The translations under genes and the position numbers were made by a program. This document shows, one piece after another, positions 49,480 through 60,790 of a stretch of DNA of 64,000 nucleotides; position 1 is the stretch's first letter, and every line of letters starts with the position of its first letter. The stretch covers positions 3,296,001 to 3,360,000 of the forward strand of contig NC_084935.1 in assembly GCF_958298935.1 (NCBI RefSeq), written 5' to 3'. The notes under the pieces were generated by a model. The model made no database searches, was not told where the DNA came from, and worked only from the letters and a program-made list of their open reading frames with translations. This DNA is from Phragmites australis. Taxonomy: Eukaryota; Streptophyta; Magnoliopsida; Poales; Poaceae.

Positions 49480-50340
49480 CTCCGACATGGCCAGCCTTCA
49501 ACATGTTACTAGTGACCACATGGACCAATTCATTTGGCTCTCAGAGATCACCAACAACACAGTTCTTCAGCCCGACACATCCAGATTCAGTCAACTGGAA
49601 GTGCTCAATTGAGGGCTCTTATTCGGCTAGATCGACCTACTCTATGATGTTCTATGGGTATATCGTGACTAACTTCAACTAACTAATTTATAAGGTGTAG
49701 GCACCGTTGAAATACAAGTTCTTCGCATGGCTGGCACTCTAGAATAGGCTCCGAACTACGGATCACCTAAAGTGAAGGAATTGGCCTTGCAACCTCATTT
49801 TATCCGATCTGTGAGCAACTCAACGAGTCTGGCTTGCATCTAGTTGTGGAGTACTCCTTCTCTAAACGGGTTTGTGGACCTTGGGAGCGAAGCTTAAGTA
49901 GCTAGCTATTCACGCTGACATGTGGTGGGTTTGTGACTCGGTGAACGCTTGGTGGATGTCACACATTTTCGTCATCCCAGCCTCCAAGAAAGACCTCGGT
50001 TCACTGGTCATGCTGGCCGCTTGGGAAATCTTGAAGAGAGGAGCATGTGCATTTTTTAGAAGAAGAAGTTGTATGTTGCTTTGATTGTGGAGTGGATCTT
50101 TGAGGAGGTGGACACTTGGTCTTTGGCTGGGGCGCACCATTTAGGGTGCTTTCTATCGCGAGATTAGCTCTGGTTGTGTTTTTGGTTCGGGGAGGGTGTT
50201 TTTCTCTCCCCGTCCGGCTTTGTTTTGCCTTTTACCTTTTTGTTTCGTTATGGAGCTCTTGTCGGACTCTTCTATCTTATTAGCACGTTTGTTCGGGGAG
50301 GGTGTTTTCCTCTCCCCGTCCGGTTCAGTTTAAAAAAAAG
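49480..50340 (+). mobile_element. LINE B: 5'-truncated LINE inside LINE A
   Basis: It encodes a decayed second zf-RVT domain (L-K-Y-K-F-F-A-W-L-A-L, about 49710-49740), then a 3' untranslated part with two copies of a GGTTCGGGGAGGGTGTTT/CTCTCCCCGTCCGG motif (about 50184-50220 and 50291-50325), and ends in TTTAAAAAAAA. The flanks CGTCAT and TGTCAT form a short imperfect duplication, and the LINE A domain resumes directly after it. Confidence 0.75.
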
Positions 50341-50712
50341 TGTCATACTGCAAAAGAGAGCTATTGTGAAGACTGTGGAAATTCTTCAGCTTCAGTTTTT
50401 CATGTTGCTTTTGAGTGCACTTTTGTGAACCGTTTCTGGGAATGCATCCGAGAGACGACAGGGAAGAAACCACCAATTTTGCATCCGTCAACATGGGCCA
50501 AATACTTGTTGGCAACCGGTGTTCTACAGAGGATGCGGCGTTGTTTGTTTGCAGCTGCTAGTCACTGTGGTCGGGGCGAAACAGCTGCAGACATGGAAAG
50601 GTTTCTTGGAGCCCAAATGCTGCAGCTCGGCATGTAACAAGAATGGTGGATGATGTTCTGCATCTACATCAGAAACCGGAGAACAAAACGCAAACAATTG
50701 TGCATTGGAAGG

Positions 50713-50731
50713 CCCCTGGTGTGAGTGTTCT
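50713..50731. repeat. 19-bp target duplication, left copy
   Basis: CCCCTGGTGTGAGTGTTCT; its partner at 51505-51523 differs at one base. Confidence 0.9.
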
Positions 50732-51504
50732 TTTTTTTTTAAGGAAACAGGTGGTATTTCATTGATGAAGCATGAACAGTATAGATACCGATTACAAAGA
50801 ACTCCTGGATTAAGATATATAAAAAATACAACTCAACCGTAGAGAATTCCTCATCTGCTGCTTTATCTCCAGCCGATCCAACCAGACACGCTATCACCTC
50901 GTCGGCGCTGGACGGGGAACCACACCGATGAAGGAGCCGAAGATCGTGCACTCAACAGATGAGGAAGCTTCAGTTTTTAGCAACATAAGAGACGGTGTGT
51001 CACAAACAAGTCTTGAAAATGATGAATGCATAGGCTTCACAAATAAGCCTCCGACCAACCCTATACTGGACCATGATCCAACTGGCATCTCCAACTTCAA
51101 CGTCGATGCCAAAACCCATGTCGGCAACCAAACCGGCGAGTGAGCATGTCCCAAAATGGGAATGAAACACCAACAACCCGTCTTCCCCATGCTATGGTAA
51201 ACTACAACCCTCCCAAAGCTCTTGTTGCAGACTTCGCCGAGGAAGGAGAAGCCCTCATCAACCGCATGGAGAAACAAAAGCTGGTCAGAGATCATCAATA
51301 ACTACTCCACCAAAAACAACTCGAAACTACCCAACAAACAACATATATAAATGCTAAACTAGACTACAAAGCTAAATCCACTACTAACCACCGAGGGACC
51401 GAGCCCAAGGGAGCCGGCCGAATCGTAGGCGAGAACGTTTTCTACCTCGAAGTCACCTCTTTTGCCATTGCCTCTGAAACACTCGTGAGCTCTAGGTTCT
51501 TTTT
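50732..51504 (-). mobile_element. Poly(A) retroposon inserted in LINE A (minus strand)
   Basis: A 19-bp target duplication (50713-50731 and 51505-51523) flanks 773 bp that begin with a run of T, i.e. a poly(A) tail on the minus strand, preceded by AATGAAATACCACCTG. The frames inside show no reverse transcriptase; it is probably the 3' region of a LINE or a LINE-mobilised element. Confidence 0.85.
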
Positions 51505-51690
51505 CCCCTGATGTGAGTGTTCTGGGAGTGAATGTTGATACCGCTTTTAGTCTGGAGTTCCGTATTGGTACCGGAACTATCATATGCGATTCCAATGGGT
51601 CATGCTCCAGGGAGAATCCCGATGGTATGATAACTTGAGCGATGCGTTTACCATGGAGGCATTGGAGGTAAGAGATGGCATTGTTGTGGC

Positions 51691-52367
51691 TACGGATGAC
51701 AATTTATCTCGATTATCCATTTATCTACGGTTAAATATCTAAATAAGATAGGATATGAGTAGTATTTGGTATTTATGAGTATGTTTGTTGATAAAAAGTA
51801 CTACTTAATAGGTAAATGGGTATAAGTATAGGTAAGGTGTACCCATACTCGCGTAACTCGTTTACTCGTGAAACAAGTCTGACAAGTGAGTCAACTCAAT
51901 CCTCCACTGCATATTAAGCCGAGCTAAATTAATAATGGCATGGGAGATTGGTGTAGGAGGGTAGAAATGGTTTGTCAGTCATCAGCACACACATTGACTA
52001 CACTTGTGGATCTTTTTGCTTGCAATTTATAAGATGTTTTTAAAGTAAATGGTGAACTGAGTGCAAATTATGAGTCATAACTGTATGTATCAGTAGTTTT
52101 TTTATTTAATCAGAGAAGTAAATAGGGCATTGTTAATTTGTTTTTTATGAATTGAGAAAAAAATTCTTCAAAGATTGGCTGACATGTATGGTTCACTAGC
52201 AAGTAAATGGGCATACGCATGGGTAACGGGTACCCATGGGTAATGGATTTGGAAGTCGCTCTTCGCCCGAGAATTTTCACATATATACTCTTAGATGGAT
52301 AAAAAACTAATGGATATAAATATAGATGAGCACTGTCCATACTCCTAGTATCTGATTAGCATCCCTA
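51691..52367. mobile_element. hAT-like element (677 bp) in the RNase H region
   Basis: The left end is TACGGATGACAAT and the right end on the reverse strand is TAGGGATGCTAAT. The flanks GTTGTGGC (51683-51690) and GCCGTGGC (52368-52375) are an 8-bp target duplication with two mismatches. The interior is AT-rich and non-coding. Confidence 0.8.
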
Positions 52368-52700
52368 GCCGTGGCACAAAGAATGGGTGCTGCACGTGTG
52401 ATCCTGGAATCCGATAACATCTCCTTGGTTAATTGCAGAAAACCATGGAGGGGGCTCGTTCAACAATTTCGAGCATTTGGCAAGATATCCAAGAGCTAGG
52501 CAGGAGTTTTTTTTTTCTATTTCATTTTGTTATGTTAACCGGATAGCAAACAGTGTAGCACATTGCTGTGCCAAACAAACAGATCCGGTGAATAAACTTT
52601 TTACTTGGTCGAGCCATGTCCCAAACTTCTTAATGGATGTAATCGTGAAAGACTGCAATTCTGTCCATGGTTAATATAGCTCTTGTGATTGCCCTCAAAA

Positions 52701-52711
52701 AATTCATAGTG
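52701..52711. repeat. LINE A target duplication, right copy
   Basis: AATTCATAGTG after a short A-run; partner of 49176-49186. Confidence 0.65.
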
Positions 52712-53328
52712 GAAAAATGATGACAGATTGATTATGAAGTACTACTGGTTCAAGGATATTTATTGGGTTAAGAATAGTGTGCATTTAAGTTGTGGACTCC
52801 AGCTATATATATGTTGTTCTCTTCAATGAAGGGCATTTGTGTAGCAGCAATCAATTTGTGCAATGTATATGTCAATTTGTGCAATGTATATGATATGCCA
52901 AACAATAAATTTTGTTTATTTAATATATCGGTCCTTCTAGTTAAATCTTCACTGCTAAGTTTTCTTAATCATATATGCCAAAAAAAAGTTTTATAGTCAT
53001 CGCTAATCGACTCAGAAGGTAACTTGTAAGAAATTATGACACTTGTCATCGTAACTGCAAATCACCGCTACTCGACGTCACCAATAAAATTATGCTTCGC
53101 ATTTTACATACCTTACGTGCAATCTTGTCAGCATGTATAAGATAGACGTACGGGATACCTGTCGTTACGCGGCATTGTCAACGTGTCTACATTGATTCCC
53201 ACATCACAATCTACTAAAAAGCAATTGAAAGGGGATATCTATTTCCATTTTCCCAACTACCTAGTAGCCCAAGCAACAAATGTACTATGATAGAACAACC
53301 CTGCAGGTGGGCCACCCCTTCCCTACCT
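52712..53328. other. Upstream region of the first TPP gene
   Basis: Non-coding. A perfect tandem duplication of 21 bp (TCAATTTGTGCAATGTATATG) lies at 52851-52871 and 52872-52892. The LINE A insertion ends only about 630 bp before the TATA box, so transposon sequence borders the promoter. Confidence 0.6.
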
Positions 53329-53337
53329 ATATATACC
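53329..53337 (+). promoter_or_regulatory. TATA box of the first TPP gene
   Basis: CTATATATA, about 160 bp before the start codon and followed by a C-rich leader, is a good plant TATA match in the expected place. Confidence 0.7.
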
Positions 53338-53496
53338 CCTTCCCACACCGCCTCCAGACCACACCAATCCAACTTGCGACTGCGACCATCGTAATCACAG
53401 AGAGCACCTCTTCCTCCCTCTGTAGCCCACACCCCCTGTTCCTGCTAAATAGCTCCCGTTTCGAGTCCGTTAGCTTTTGATCTCGCTGATCGAGCC

Positions 53497-55025
53497 ATGA
53501 CGAAGCACGCCGCCTTCGCCGCCGAGGACGCGATCACGGCCCTTGCGGCGCCGGCGCCGGCGGGGCGGCATTTCTCATCGTTCCCGCCGCCGAAGGGTGC
53601 CCGCGACTGCAAGAAGCACGGCGCCGTGCACATGGACCTCGCCGCCGCCGGGGTCGTCAGGAACGGCTCCTGGATCGAGTCCATGAAGTCCTCCTCGCCG
53701 CGCCGCGCCGCTGACGCGGAGCATGGCGACTGGATAGTACGTACCCTGCCGCGCCATCTTTTCCTGTCCACGCTCCACCTTCCGGGCTCTCCCTTCACGG
53801 TGCACGCTTTGCCGCCGCCGAGATCGATCCGTGTCTGACTTGTTGCTTGTGTCCGTCTGCAGGAGAAGCACCCGTCGGCATTGATGTGGTTGGAGTCGGC
53901 GGTCGCCGCGGCCAAGGGGAAGCAGATCGTGATGTTCCTGGACTACGACGGCACCCTGTCGCCGATCGTCGAGGACCCCGACCGCGCCGTCATGTCCGAG
54001 GAGGTCAGCAACTTTTCCTCTTCTTTTTCTTTCTTGCATGTAAAAGATTTCCTTTTTTAAGTTTCTCGCTCTAGAAACAGAGCATGCTCTGCTCCGTCGT
54101 GCTGTAATTTTCTTTTCGGTTCTACCCCGCAGATGCGAGATGCGGTGAGAGGCGTTGCCGAACTCTTCCCCACCGCGATTGTGAGCGGAAGATGCAGAGA
54201 CAAGGTACATTCCTATTCCAAGCACTGCTCTTTCTTCAGTCTCCTTGTTGCAATGTACCACTGTAAAAAAAAGTTTTTGTTCCCTTGTGGGGGGGCCTCT
54301 CGCCTGTACTACTCCTACACACAACTGTAAAAAGAACCTTCTAGGCTTCCTTTTGTACTGATATGTAGTGAGATTTTGTTTCACCCATCACAAGGCGTCC
54401 ACATGCACGGCGTGGCGCCTGCGGGAGAAACGCAGCTCGTGCGAGCGTACGGTTTATCTGGGTAGTCTATTTTTTCCGCTGATATTTCTTTATTTGATGA
54501 TTCTTTTATTTATCTTATAATTTTTTTACTCATCTTTTTAACACGAATATCTAAACAGTTTTCATAAATCATATATCCACCTACCTTAGTGAAATTTCCG
54601 TGTTCCGCCTGTGGCTGCGAGTGAATCCAGACGCGCAGTGCATGGAAACAGCAAGTGTTTATGAGCGTTTCTTGTTGTGCTTCCATATGAGGCGCCGAGG
54701 CAGGCATGCCAAGGAGCATGCCCTGCAGGCGGCATGCATTGCACGGCCCCCTTTCCCTGCGTCTTCACTCGCATACTTTGGTTGCCTTTTTTTGTTGTTT
54801 TTCCTCCTTTCTGCCTTTTCGGTTTCTTTCCTCTACGCCTTTAGTTTTGTTTCCTAGTAGTGGATGGGTGCATGTATTTATATATGGCCATGGCCTTGGT
54901 GCAATTTATAGGTGTTCAACTTTGTGAAACTGAACGACCTGTACTACGCCGGAAGCCACGGCATGGACATCAAAGGCCCCGCCACGCAGTCCAATTCCAA
55001 GCACGTCGAGGCAAATGTTAGTTAC

Positions 55026-55098
<73 letters not shown>

Positions 55099-57165
55099 GA
55101 AAAGGACTTATCCACGTAAGCATGTCTAACGTATCGTGGTCTGATTAGTTTAGTGATCTCTTGATTTGATTACGCATGCAGGCCGAAGCAGTTCGTTACC
55201 AAGCGGGGAGTGAGTACCTGCCGGTCATCGAGGAGGTAAGCGATCGACCGCTCGTCGTAGTCTTCTTCCTTGAAACTTCGGTGTAGCTTCTGCCATGGGC
55301 GCACGTACGCACTTGGTTCTGCCGAGACGCTTTATTTCCTGCACCATCACGCGTCTCTACAAGCAGCCAAATAATCCGTTTCGTTGCAGGTGTACCGCAC
55401 GCTGAGGGCCAAGATGGAGTCGATCCCCGGCGCCAAGGTGGAGCACAACAAGTACTGCCTCTCCGTCCATTTCCGCTGCGTCCAGGAGGAGGTGAGGACG
55501 GTCTCGGTAGATATGGCACCATACGGAGTCACGTTAACTTTGTGATTTGCTTTTAATCGCTGTGGTAATTACTGTGTCTTTTTGCCCATTAACCGTACCT
55601 GTCCAGGAATGGAATGCCGTGGGCGAGGAAGTAAGGTCAGTGCTGAAGGAGTACCCGAAACTCGAGCTCACTCATGGCAGAATGGTGAGCATCATATCAT
55701 ATCCAATATTCCATTGTTCAGTTGAGTTACCAATCAGTAAGCAAGTTGAATGATCTTCAATCAAAGTATAATTACAAATAAAGCTAGTTTCTGATTACTT
55801 TTAAGCACCGTCATAAAATTAACTGGATGCTTTCAGAAAGGCTCTCGTATCTTCTAAGCGTGTCATTCTCTTAGAAGAACCATAGCAAATTAGGCACATG
55901 CGTGCTCTATATATAACATCTCCTATCAATACTTTAAAAATTCATCCGTATAATACAATTACAACATCTTTTATTTTTTTTCATCTCTATCTAACAGTTA
56001 CTTTATTTCCTATCCTCCATTACTCTTCTCCTCCCCTAAACCCACATGTCAATCTCTTAAACAATGTTAAGTGAGAAGAAACCAGCTGCAAATTTAGAGC
56101 TCGTACCCCTATAGCAGGTGATACTTCCTGCTGGAGCCAATTGCTACAAACTAAAATCGGTATCCAGTGCTACAGTAATATTACCTCCGCTCGAGCTGCC
56201 CTTACTACTACTAGAGTACTAGTTGGGCTACAGAACTAGGTGGTCGGTGATGACCTTGTCCTGTAGGCCAGCTGATAGCTTCATGTCACGTACGTGCATG
56301 CACAAGGGTAGTGATGGTAATGCGCACTCGGTCTGGTGCATGCAGGTCCTGGAGATTCGTCCGTCCATCAAGTGGGACAAGGGCAAGGCCCTCGAGTACC
56401 TGCTCAAGTCTCTTGGTGAGTAGCAGTCCAAAACTAACTCTGCACGAATTTAATCACGGTTACTGTAACTAGCTACTCACACAAATGCAAATTATTCCAA
56501 TGTTTTTGAAGGCTACGCGGGGCGTAATGACGTCTTCCCGATATACATTGGAGATGATCGCACTGACGAGGACGCCTTCAAGGTATATGTGCTTACAGTA
56601 CTCCATATAATGTTTACACATTATTAAATTGCTTAAGTGCACTTAGTTTGCAGCAATGGAATCTAGCTAGACAGTGTTTGAAAGAAGCTTATGTCTAGTT
56701 CTAGTACTAGCACTATATGTGGTAGTGACGCTTTGAGCTCTCTTGTCGACATGAATGCATGCGACTATAGGTGCTGCGTAACATGGGGCAGGGAATCGGA
56801 ATCCTGGTCTCGAAGTTTCCAAAGGAGACGGCTGCATCCTACTCACTTCGTGAGCCTGCCGAGGTAAGAATCTACTTGCTTTCGCGCTCGGAAAGCGAAT
56901 AGCACAAATCCTTTGGAAATGTTCTGAACCAGTTCTACGAGTTTCTCCATCAAGTTGCTTAAAAAGTTTGCCGTCGTCCCTTTTGAGAAAAAAAAAACAG
57001 AGATTCGATGCATGGCTTTAATCTCTTCTCGTTGATGGCTCGACATGTGATTAAGCTGACGTTATAAACTTGTATTAACTGATTGATCTTGTGTTTTGGA
57101 TTTAATAGGTCAAGGAGTTCCTTCGCAAGCTGGTGAAGTCCAAGTGCGACACGCCAAAGATCTAG
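53497..57165 (+). CDS. TPP: Trehalose-6-phosphate phosphatase, complete, 11 exons
   Basis: The enzyme removes phosphate from trehalose-6-phosphate to give trehalose, the second step of trehalose synthesis. Exons by GT-AG borders: 53497-53736, 53863-54003, 54133-54204, 54912-55016, 55182-55235, 55390-55491, 55607-55684, 56346-56415, 56512-56582, 56771-56863, 57109-57165. They join in frame to 360 codons ending in TAG. Haloacid dehalogenase motifs: L-D-Y-D-G-T at 106-111 (nucleophile D107, acid D109), S145 in T-A-I-V-S-G-R, the conserved W-D-K-G at 274-277, and G-D-D-R-T-D-E-D at 301-308. A-G-S-H-G-M-D is also present. The first 80 residues are a variable leader. Length is close to the 360-390 usual for plant class II TPPs. 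There is no TPS domain. From remembered sequence it resembles maize RAMOSA3/SRA; the exact orthologue is not decided here. Confidence 0.97.
55029..55096. repeat. (TC)34 microsatellite in intron 4 of TPP
   Basis: An uninterrupted TC run of about 68 bp begins 12 bp after the exon-4 splice donor (55017). It is likely to be length-polymorphic. Confidence 0.95.
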
Positions 57166-59657
57166 TGCCTGCATGCAGTGACTCGATCGGCATGGATGGC
57201 GAGCAACAAGATCGAGACTCTTTTGCTGCTTCCTTTTGTTCTATAAGAAGTTTAGAACTATGCATGCCATGGTCTATATGACCGTGCAAGAAACCTAGCT
57301 AGGCCTTGTCTTTGAAGGTCCCTATTACTATATCCTTCTGCCAAGGTCTTGTAATTAGCCTTTGCTGTGACAGAAATGGCGAGGATAAGAATAGAAGAAA
57401 CCTGCTAGCTCCTTTTCACCTATACATTGCTCTAGTTTTTCACATGCATAGTACTACTATCATCCATGGGCCTTTTTCAAGGTATCTGCGTGCAATCGCT
57501 CTCTGGGCACGTACACTTGATCGCAATTACTTCGGTTGGTGGAAACTGGAACCGGTGTGGAAGGAACCGAAAGAACACTGCACAGTGCATGCAGCTAGCG
57601 CATATGGGCTCGCGCAGTTGGACTTGGACCAGTAGTAGCATGTAAATGCAACATGCATCTGTCAGATGCAGAAGCAGGCTGGTCGCCTTTTACGACCAAG
57701 TCTGAATCTTCAGATGTTGCACGCAAATTGAAGTTTCTAATGGCTCTCCCACATTGAATCATACCAGAATCCATGCTTGCAGACACCAACTACCAAGAGA
57801 GAGAGAAGGCAGAAAGCTGCTGTAGGAGTAGCAGCTCTACTGCTTCGAAGTGTGTTCACAACTTCTCAAGCGAGGCGCATGGTCAAGGACATGGCGCCAA
57901 AAAGATCTGAGAGCAGTACAGTAGGGGTACTTGGCTACTTGTGCTCCTTTTTCACAGCATCGTGTGGGTGAAAACGGCAAGGATCCACATGGTCCTGCAG
58001 CCCGGGGAAGGCTGGGAGATCGATGGGGCAGTGACCAGGGAGCAGATCTTCTGGTCATTGAATGCGATGTAAGCAGGCAGCAGCAGCGGACCGAGGCAAT
58101 GTGCCGATGCTGCCGCTGCCGCGCGCTGGGCGAGCCGTTTTCGCCGGCCGCACGTCTCCCGACTCGCCTTTTCGGGAGTCGCAGACTGCCGAGGCCACAT
58201 GCCTCACCTGACCAAGCGCTGCCGGCCCTCGCTAGCTCGCTACAGGCTCAGATCCTTCGCTGTTGCTGCTGGCATCGATTAGGCGTATCAGCCGGAGCAG
58301 GAACCAGGCCGGTGACCACAACAGGGCCATGCCCATGCATGCATGCTTCCACCGGCGCATTCCCGCATCCTGGCGTCGCAAGAATATACTACTTGCTCGA
58401 TCGTTCTAGCTGTGGTCTAACTGCTGTTGCGTGCAACTGCAAATGGGAGTGAATATATACGTAATACCTAATACGTCATCCATGGGCCGGCGTGTACTGG
58501 TGCTTACATGGTAACAGAAGGATCATTGCAAGAACATTTCTTAACCAATTTAATATCTATTTTGTGACTTCCCAAGAGAAAAATCTCAGTGTAGGAGTAT
58601 TAACATTGGTGGAGTTCTCTAGAAAGTTTGCGATGTATTTTATTCTTCTCAACACATGATGATGTGGGGATAGGCAACCACCGCCGCCCGTGCCTCTGGA
58701 CCAGGAGCATCCGCGCAACATCGCACAAGGCACTTTTAAGGCAGCCTAGCTTGAACTAGAAATGCAGTGGGTGACTTAGCTCGGAAGCTCAAGGCGCAGC
58801 ATAACCAGACAAATACCACCACTACATTAGTGTAAAGCAGTCAGGCACTACACAGGACCACAGGTAAATGGTATCCCAGGAACCACTTAGAAACAGGTCT
58901 CAACTCAAAAGCCAAGCCACATTTACCAACAATCCGTACAAATTGTATTCAATTACATGCATAGCAGCCCTCAGATTCAGGATCATACATATGGGCTTAT
59001 ACGCTAGTGGTTTACATGGGGGGGGGGGGGGGGACCTTGCTAGCAGGGGCTGTGTTCTTTACCGCCACGGCTTGCATGCATGCGTGGATTAATGGCGAGC
59101 CCATGCGTGCATGGCAGTGGCATTGTGCCCAAAAGAATCTGGCACCGGCACACACACCGGAGTTGGGAATAATTGGGGTGCAAAAGATGGCTTCGGAGCC
59201 AACCACTTAACCTCAACCTGCGGGAAAAAGCACGACTGCTTTAGCAGGTTTTCAAATAACAAATTATTGGTGTAATCTAGCTAGGGGTGCACGCATTGTG
59301 GTGAATCTCCCTTTAGTTTCCTCACCTCTTTACTTGTGTATGGGGATGCATGGAACGCATGCAACCCTAATATTTAAGCCTGTCACTTATCAAGGCTACA
59401 AGGAGAGAGATCACATGCCGGTCATGTTCTTCGATCATAAGGTGGCTGTGCTTGTGTTAAAGACTTAAAGTCTTAAAGTGTTCAAAGGAGTTTAGGCCGC
59501 CCGATCGATGCAACGGCAAGACCGTCCGTGTCCACATGATCGCAAAGGTGGTGGCTTTAGCTAGCTTATTGCCCCGTCGGTGGTGGTCCTTGCATTGCAG
59601 TTGTATCGGCCGTGTGATCAGATCAGCACGGCCGTCCCGTCGTACGTGCTCCGGATC
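57166..59657. other. Spacer between the two TPP genes, left part
   Basis: The first few hundred bases should include the 3' untranslated region of the first TPP gene; no clear AATAAA signal was identified. A frame of 37 codons after an acceptor-like TTTTTCACAG (57948-57957) ends at a TAA at 58070-58072, and I do not recognise it. Other frames, including 57931-58452, show no domain. A run of 16 G lies at 59018-59033. Confidence 0.5.
59018..59033 (+). repeat. G16 homopolymer
   Basis: Sixteen consecutive G, able in principle to form a quadruplex; length may also be affected by sequencing error. Confidence 0.9.
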
Positions 59658-60790
59658 CAGGGTTTGAAAATTCGCCATCCCGTCGACAGTGACTGGTTTT
59701 TCGAATTTGAATTAAAAAAAATAAAAAATCACAAAAAAATTAAAAACTAGAGACAATTTTAAGACTTTATGTGAAAAAAAAATCAAAAATAATGCCATTT
59801 GCATCGTATACTATAGATAGAAAGTTTGAAAAAAAAGGGAAAGTTGAAGTATGCAGCTCATTTATTAACTTATATTAAGAAAACAACTTAACATGCCGAC
59901 ACATATTTTTCTTGTGTATGACGTATCTTAAGAGGATCTTTAAAATTAGTTTTACTTTATTTAGAGTTTTTATTAATTTCTTCATGATTTTTACAAAGTT
60001 CACAAGCAAAAAGTGAACATATTAAGAAATAGTATTATAATTAACTTTTTCATATCTTCAATTATTTTTCCTACATAATAATAGTATAAGTAAACTAATA
60101 AAAGTGGTTTCACTAATTTTGGAGGTGTGATGAGTTAGTTATGAATTAATCTAGTTGCAACATATTTACACAATCTTGCATATTACAATAACTATTTCAT
60201 GAGTTCATGTATTTTTAAAAGAAAAAGTATCATGTAAGAAGACTAAAAAATTGGTTTCATAATTTTTTGATTAGCAAAGAGTTAACTATGCATTTAACTA
60301 GATTTAGCAAATACATTTTCTCATAGAAAATATTCAAATTTTTTATGAGTATAAATAATTTTATCATGTAGATCATGTTACAAGGAAAACAAAAAAATTG
60401 TTTCTTTTGATTTGAAACTCAGATAAATTATTTATTGATTTTATAAGGTTGAATCATATTTTTAGTTTTTTTGTTGAACTTGACCGGTTACCGAGAAATA
60501 CGCTCGTTAAATCGGAAAATTCGACCAAGTACCATGAATGCGGTGAATATGGGAAATGCGGAAAAACGATTGATAAATCGGTCAAGTTGGACGGTTACCA
60601 GTGGAATTCGACCGTTTACCGATGGGTCGATTCGATCTGAATTTGCTTCGAATTGCAAATTTGACGGAGTGATTTTGTTCGAATTCTTGCCGAATTTTGA
60701 CTGATTTTTACGATAACCGTGTATTTCTAGTTACCGCCGAGAACCAGTGTATTTCTAGTTACCGCCGAGAACCAGTTTTCGGATCCAAAC
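59658..60790. mobile_element. Candidate AT-rich hAT-type element
   Basis: The left end CAGGGTTTGAAAATTCG is imperfectly inverted by the right end, CGTTTGGATCCGAAAA on the reverse strand. The body is AT-rich, with GACCGGTTACCG, GACGGTTACCAG and GTTACCGCCGAG motifs near its right side, as in a common grass hAT-like family known to me. No target duplication could be confirmed. It contains a perfect 28-bp tandem duplication at 60721-60776. Confidence 0.45.
60721..60776. repeat. Perfect 28-bp tandem duplication
   Basis: A unit beginning GTATTTCTAGTTACCGCCGA occurs at 60721-60748 and 60749-60776 without a mismatch. Confidence 0.95.

Larger units (their letters stand above)
49212..52674 (+). pseudogene. 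LINE A zf-RVT and RNase H remains, split in four
   Basis: 49212-49479 carries the first half of zf-RVT: W-A-Y-E-K-N-G-T-Y-L-V-R-S-A-Y-R, W-K-H-L-W-N and P-P-K-V-R-M-F-W-W-R. 50341-50730 carries the second half with C-E-D-C-G and F-H-V-A-F-E-C. 51524-51690 starts the RNase H fold with V-N-V-D-T-A-F (first catalytic aspartate) and M-E-A-L-E (glutamate). 52368-52674 has L-E-S-D-N (second aspartate) and the V-N-R-I-A-N-S-V-A-H motif. A frame change near 52450-52490 and the three insertions destroy it. Confidence 0.85.
49187..52700 (+). mobile_element. LINE A: 5'-truncated L1-type element with three later insertions
   Basis: Coding remains on the plus strand are a zinc-binding reverse-transcriptase-associated domain (zf-RVT) and an RNase H domain, in the order found at the 3' end of plant L1 LINEs. 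The element ends in a short A-run at 52697-52700 before AATTCATAGTG, which is also found at its left border. The coding sequence is interrupted by LINE B (49480-50340), a minus-strand retroposon (50732-51504) and a hAT-like element (51691-52367). Removing all three makes the domain pieces adjacent. There is no reverse transcriptase or endonuclease, so it was dead on arrival. Confidence 0.8.

Noticed and set aside
53445..54384. Long minus-strand frames across the first TPP exons
   Set aside because: They are the antisense of GC-rich coding exons and show no domain; the plus-strand TPP with matching splice sites explains the sequence.
57931..58452. 173-codon frame in the TPP spacer
   Set aside because: Cysteine/arginine-rich with no recognisable motif; overlapping frames on the other strand are equally open.
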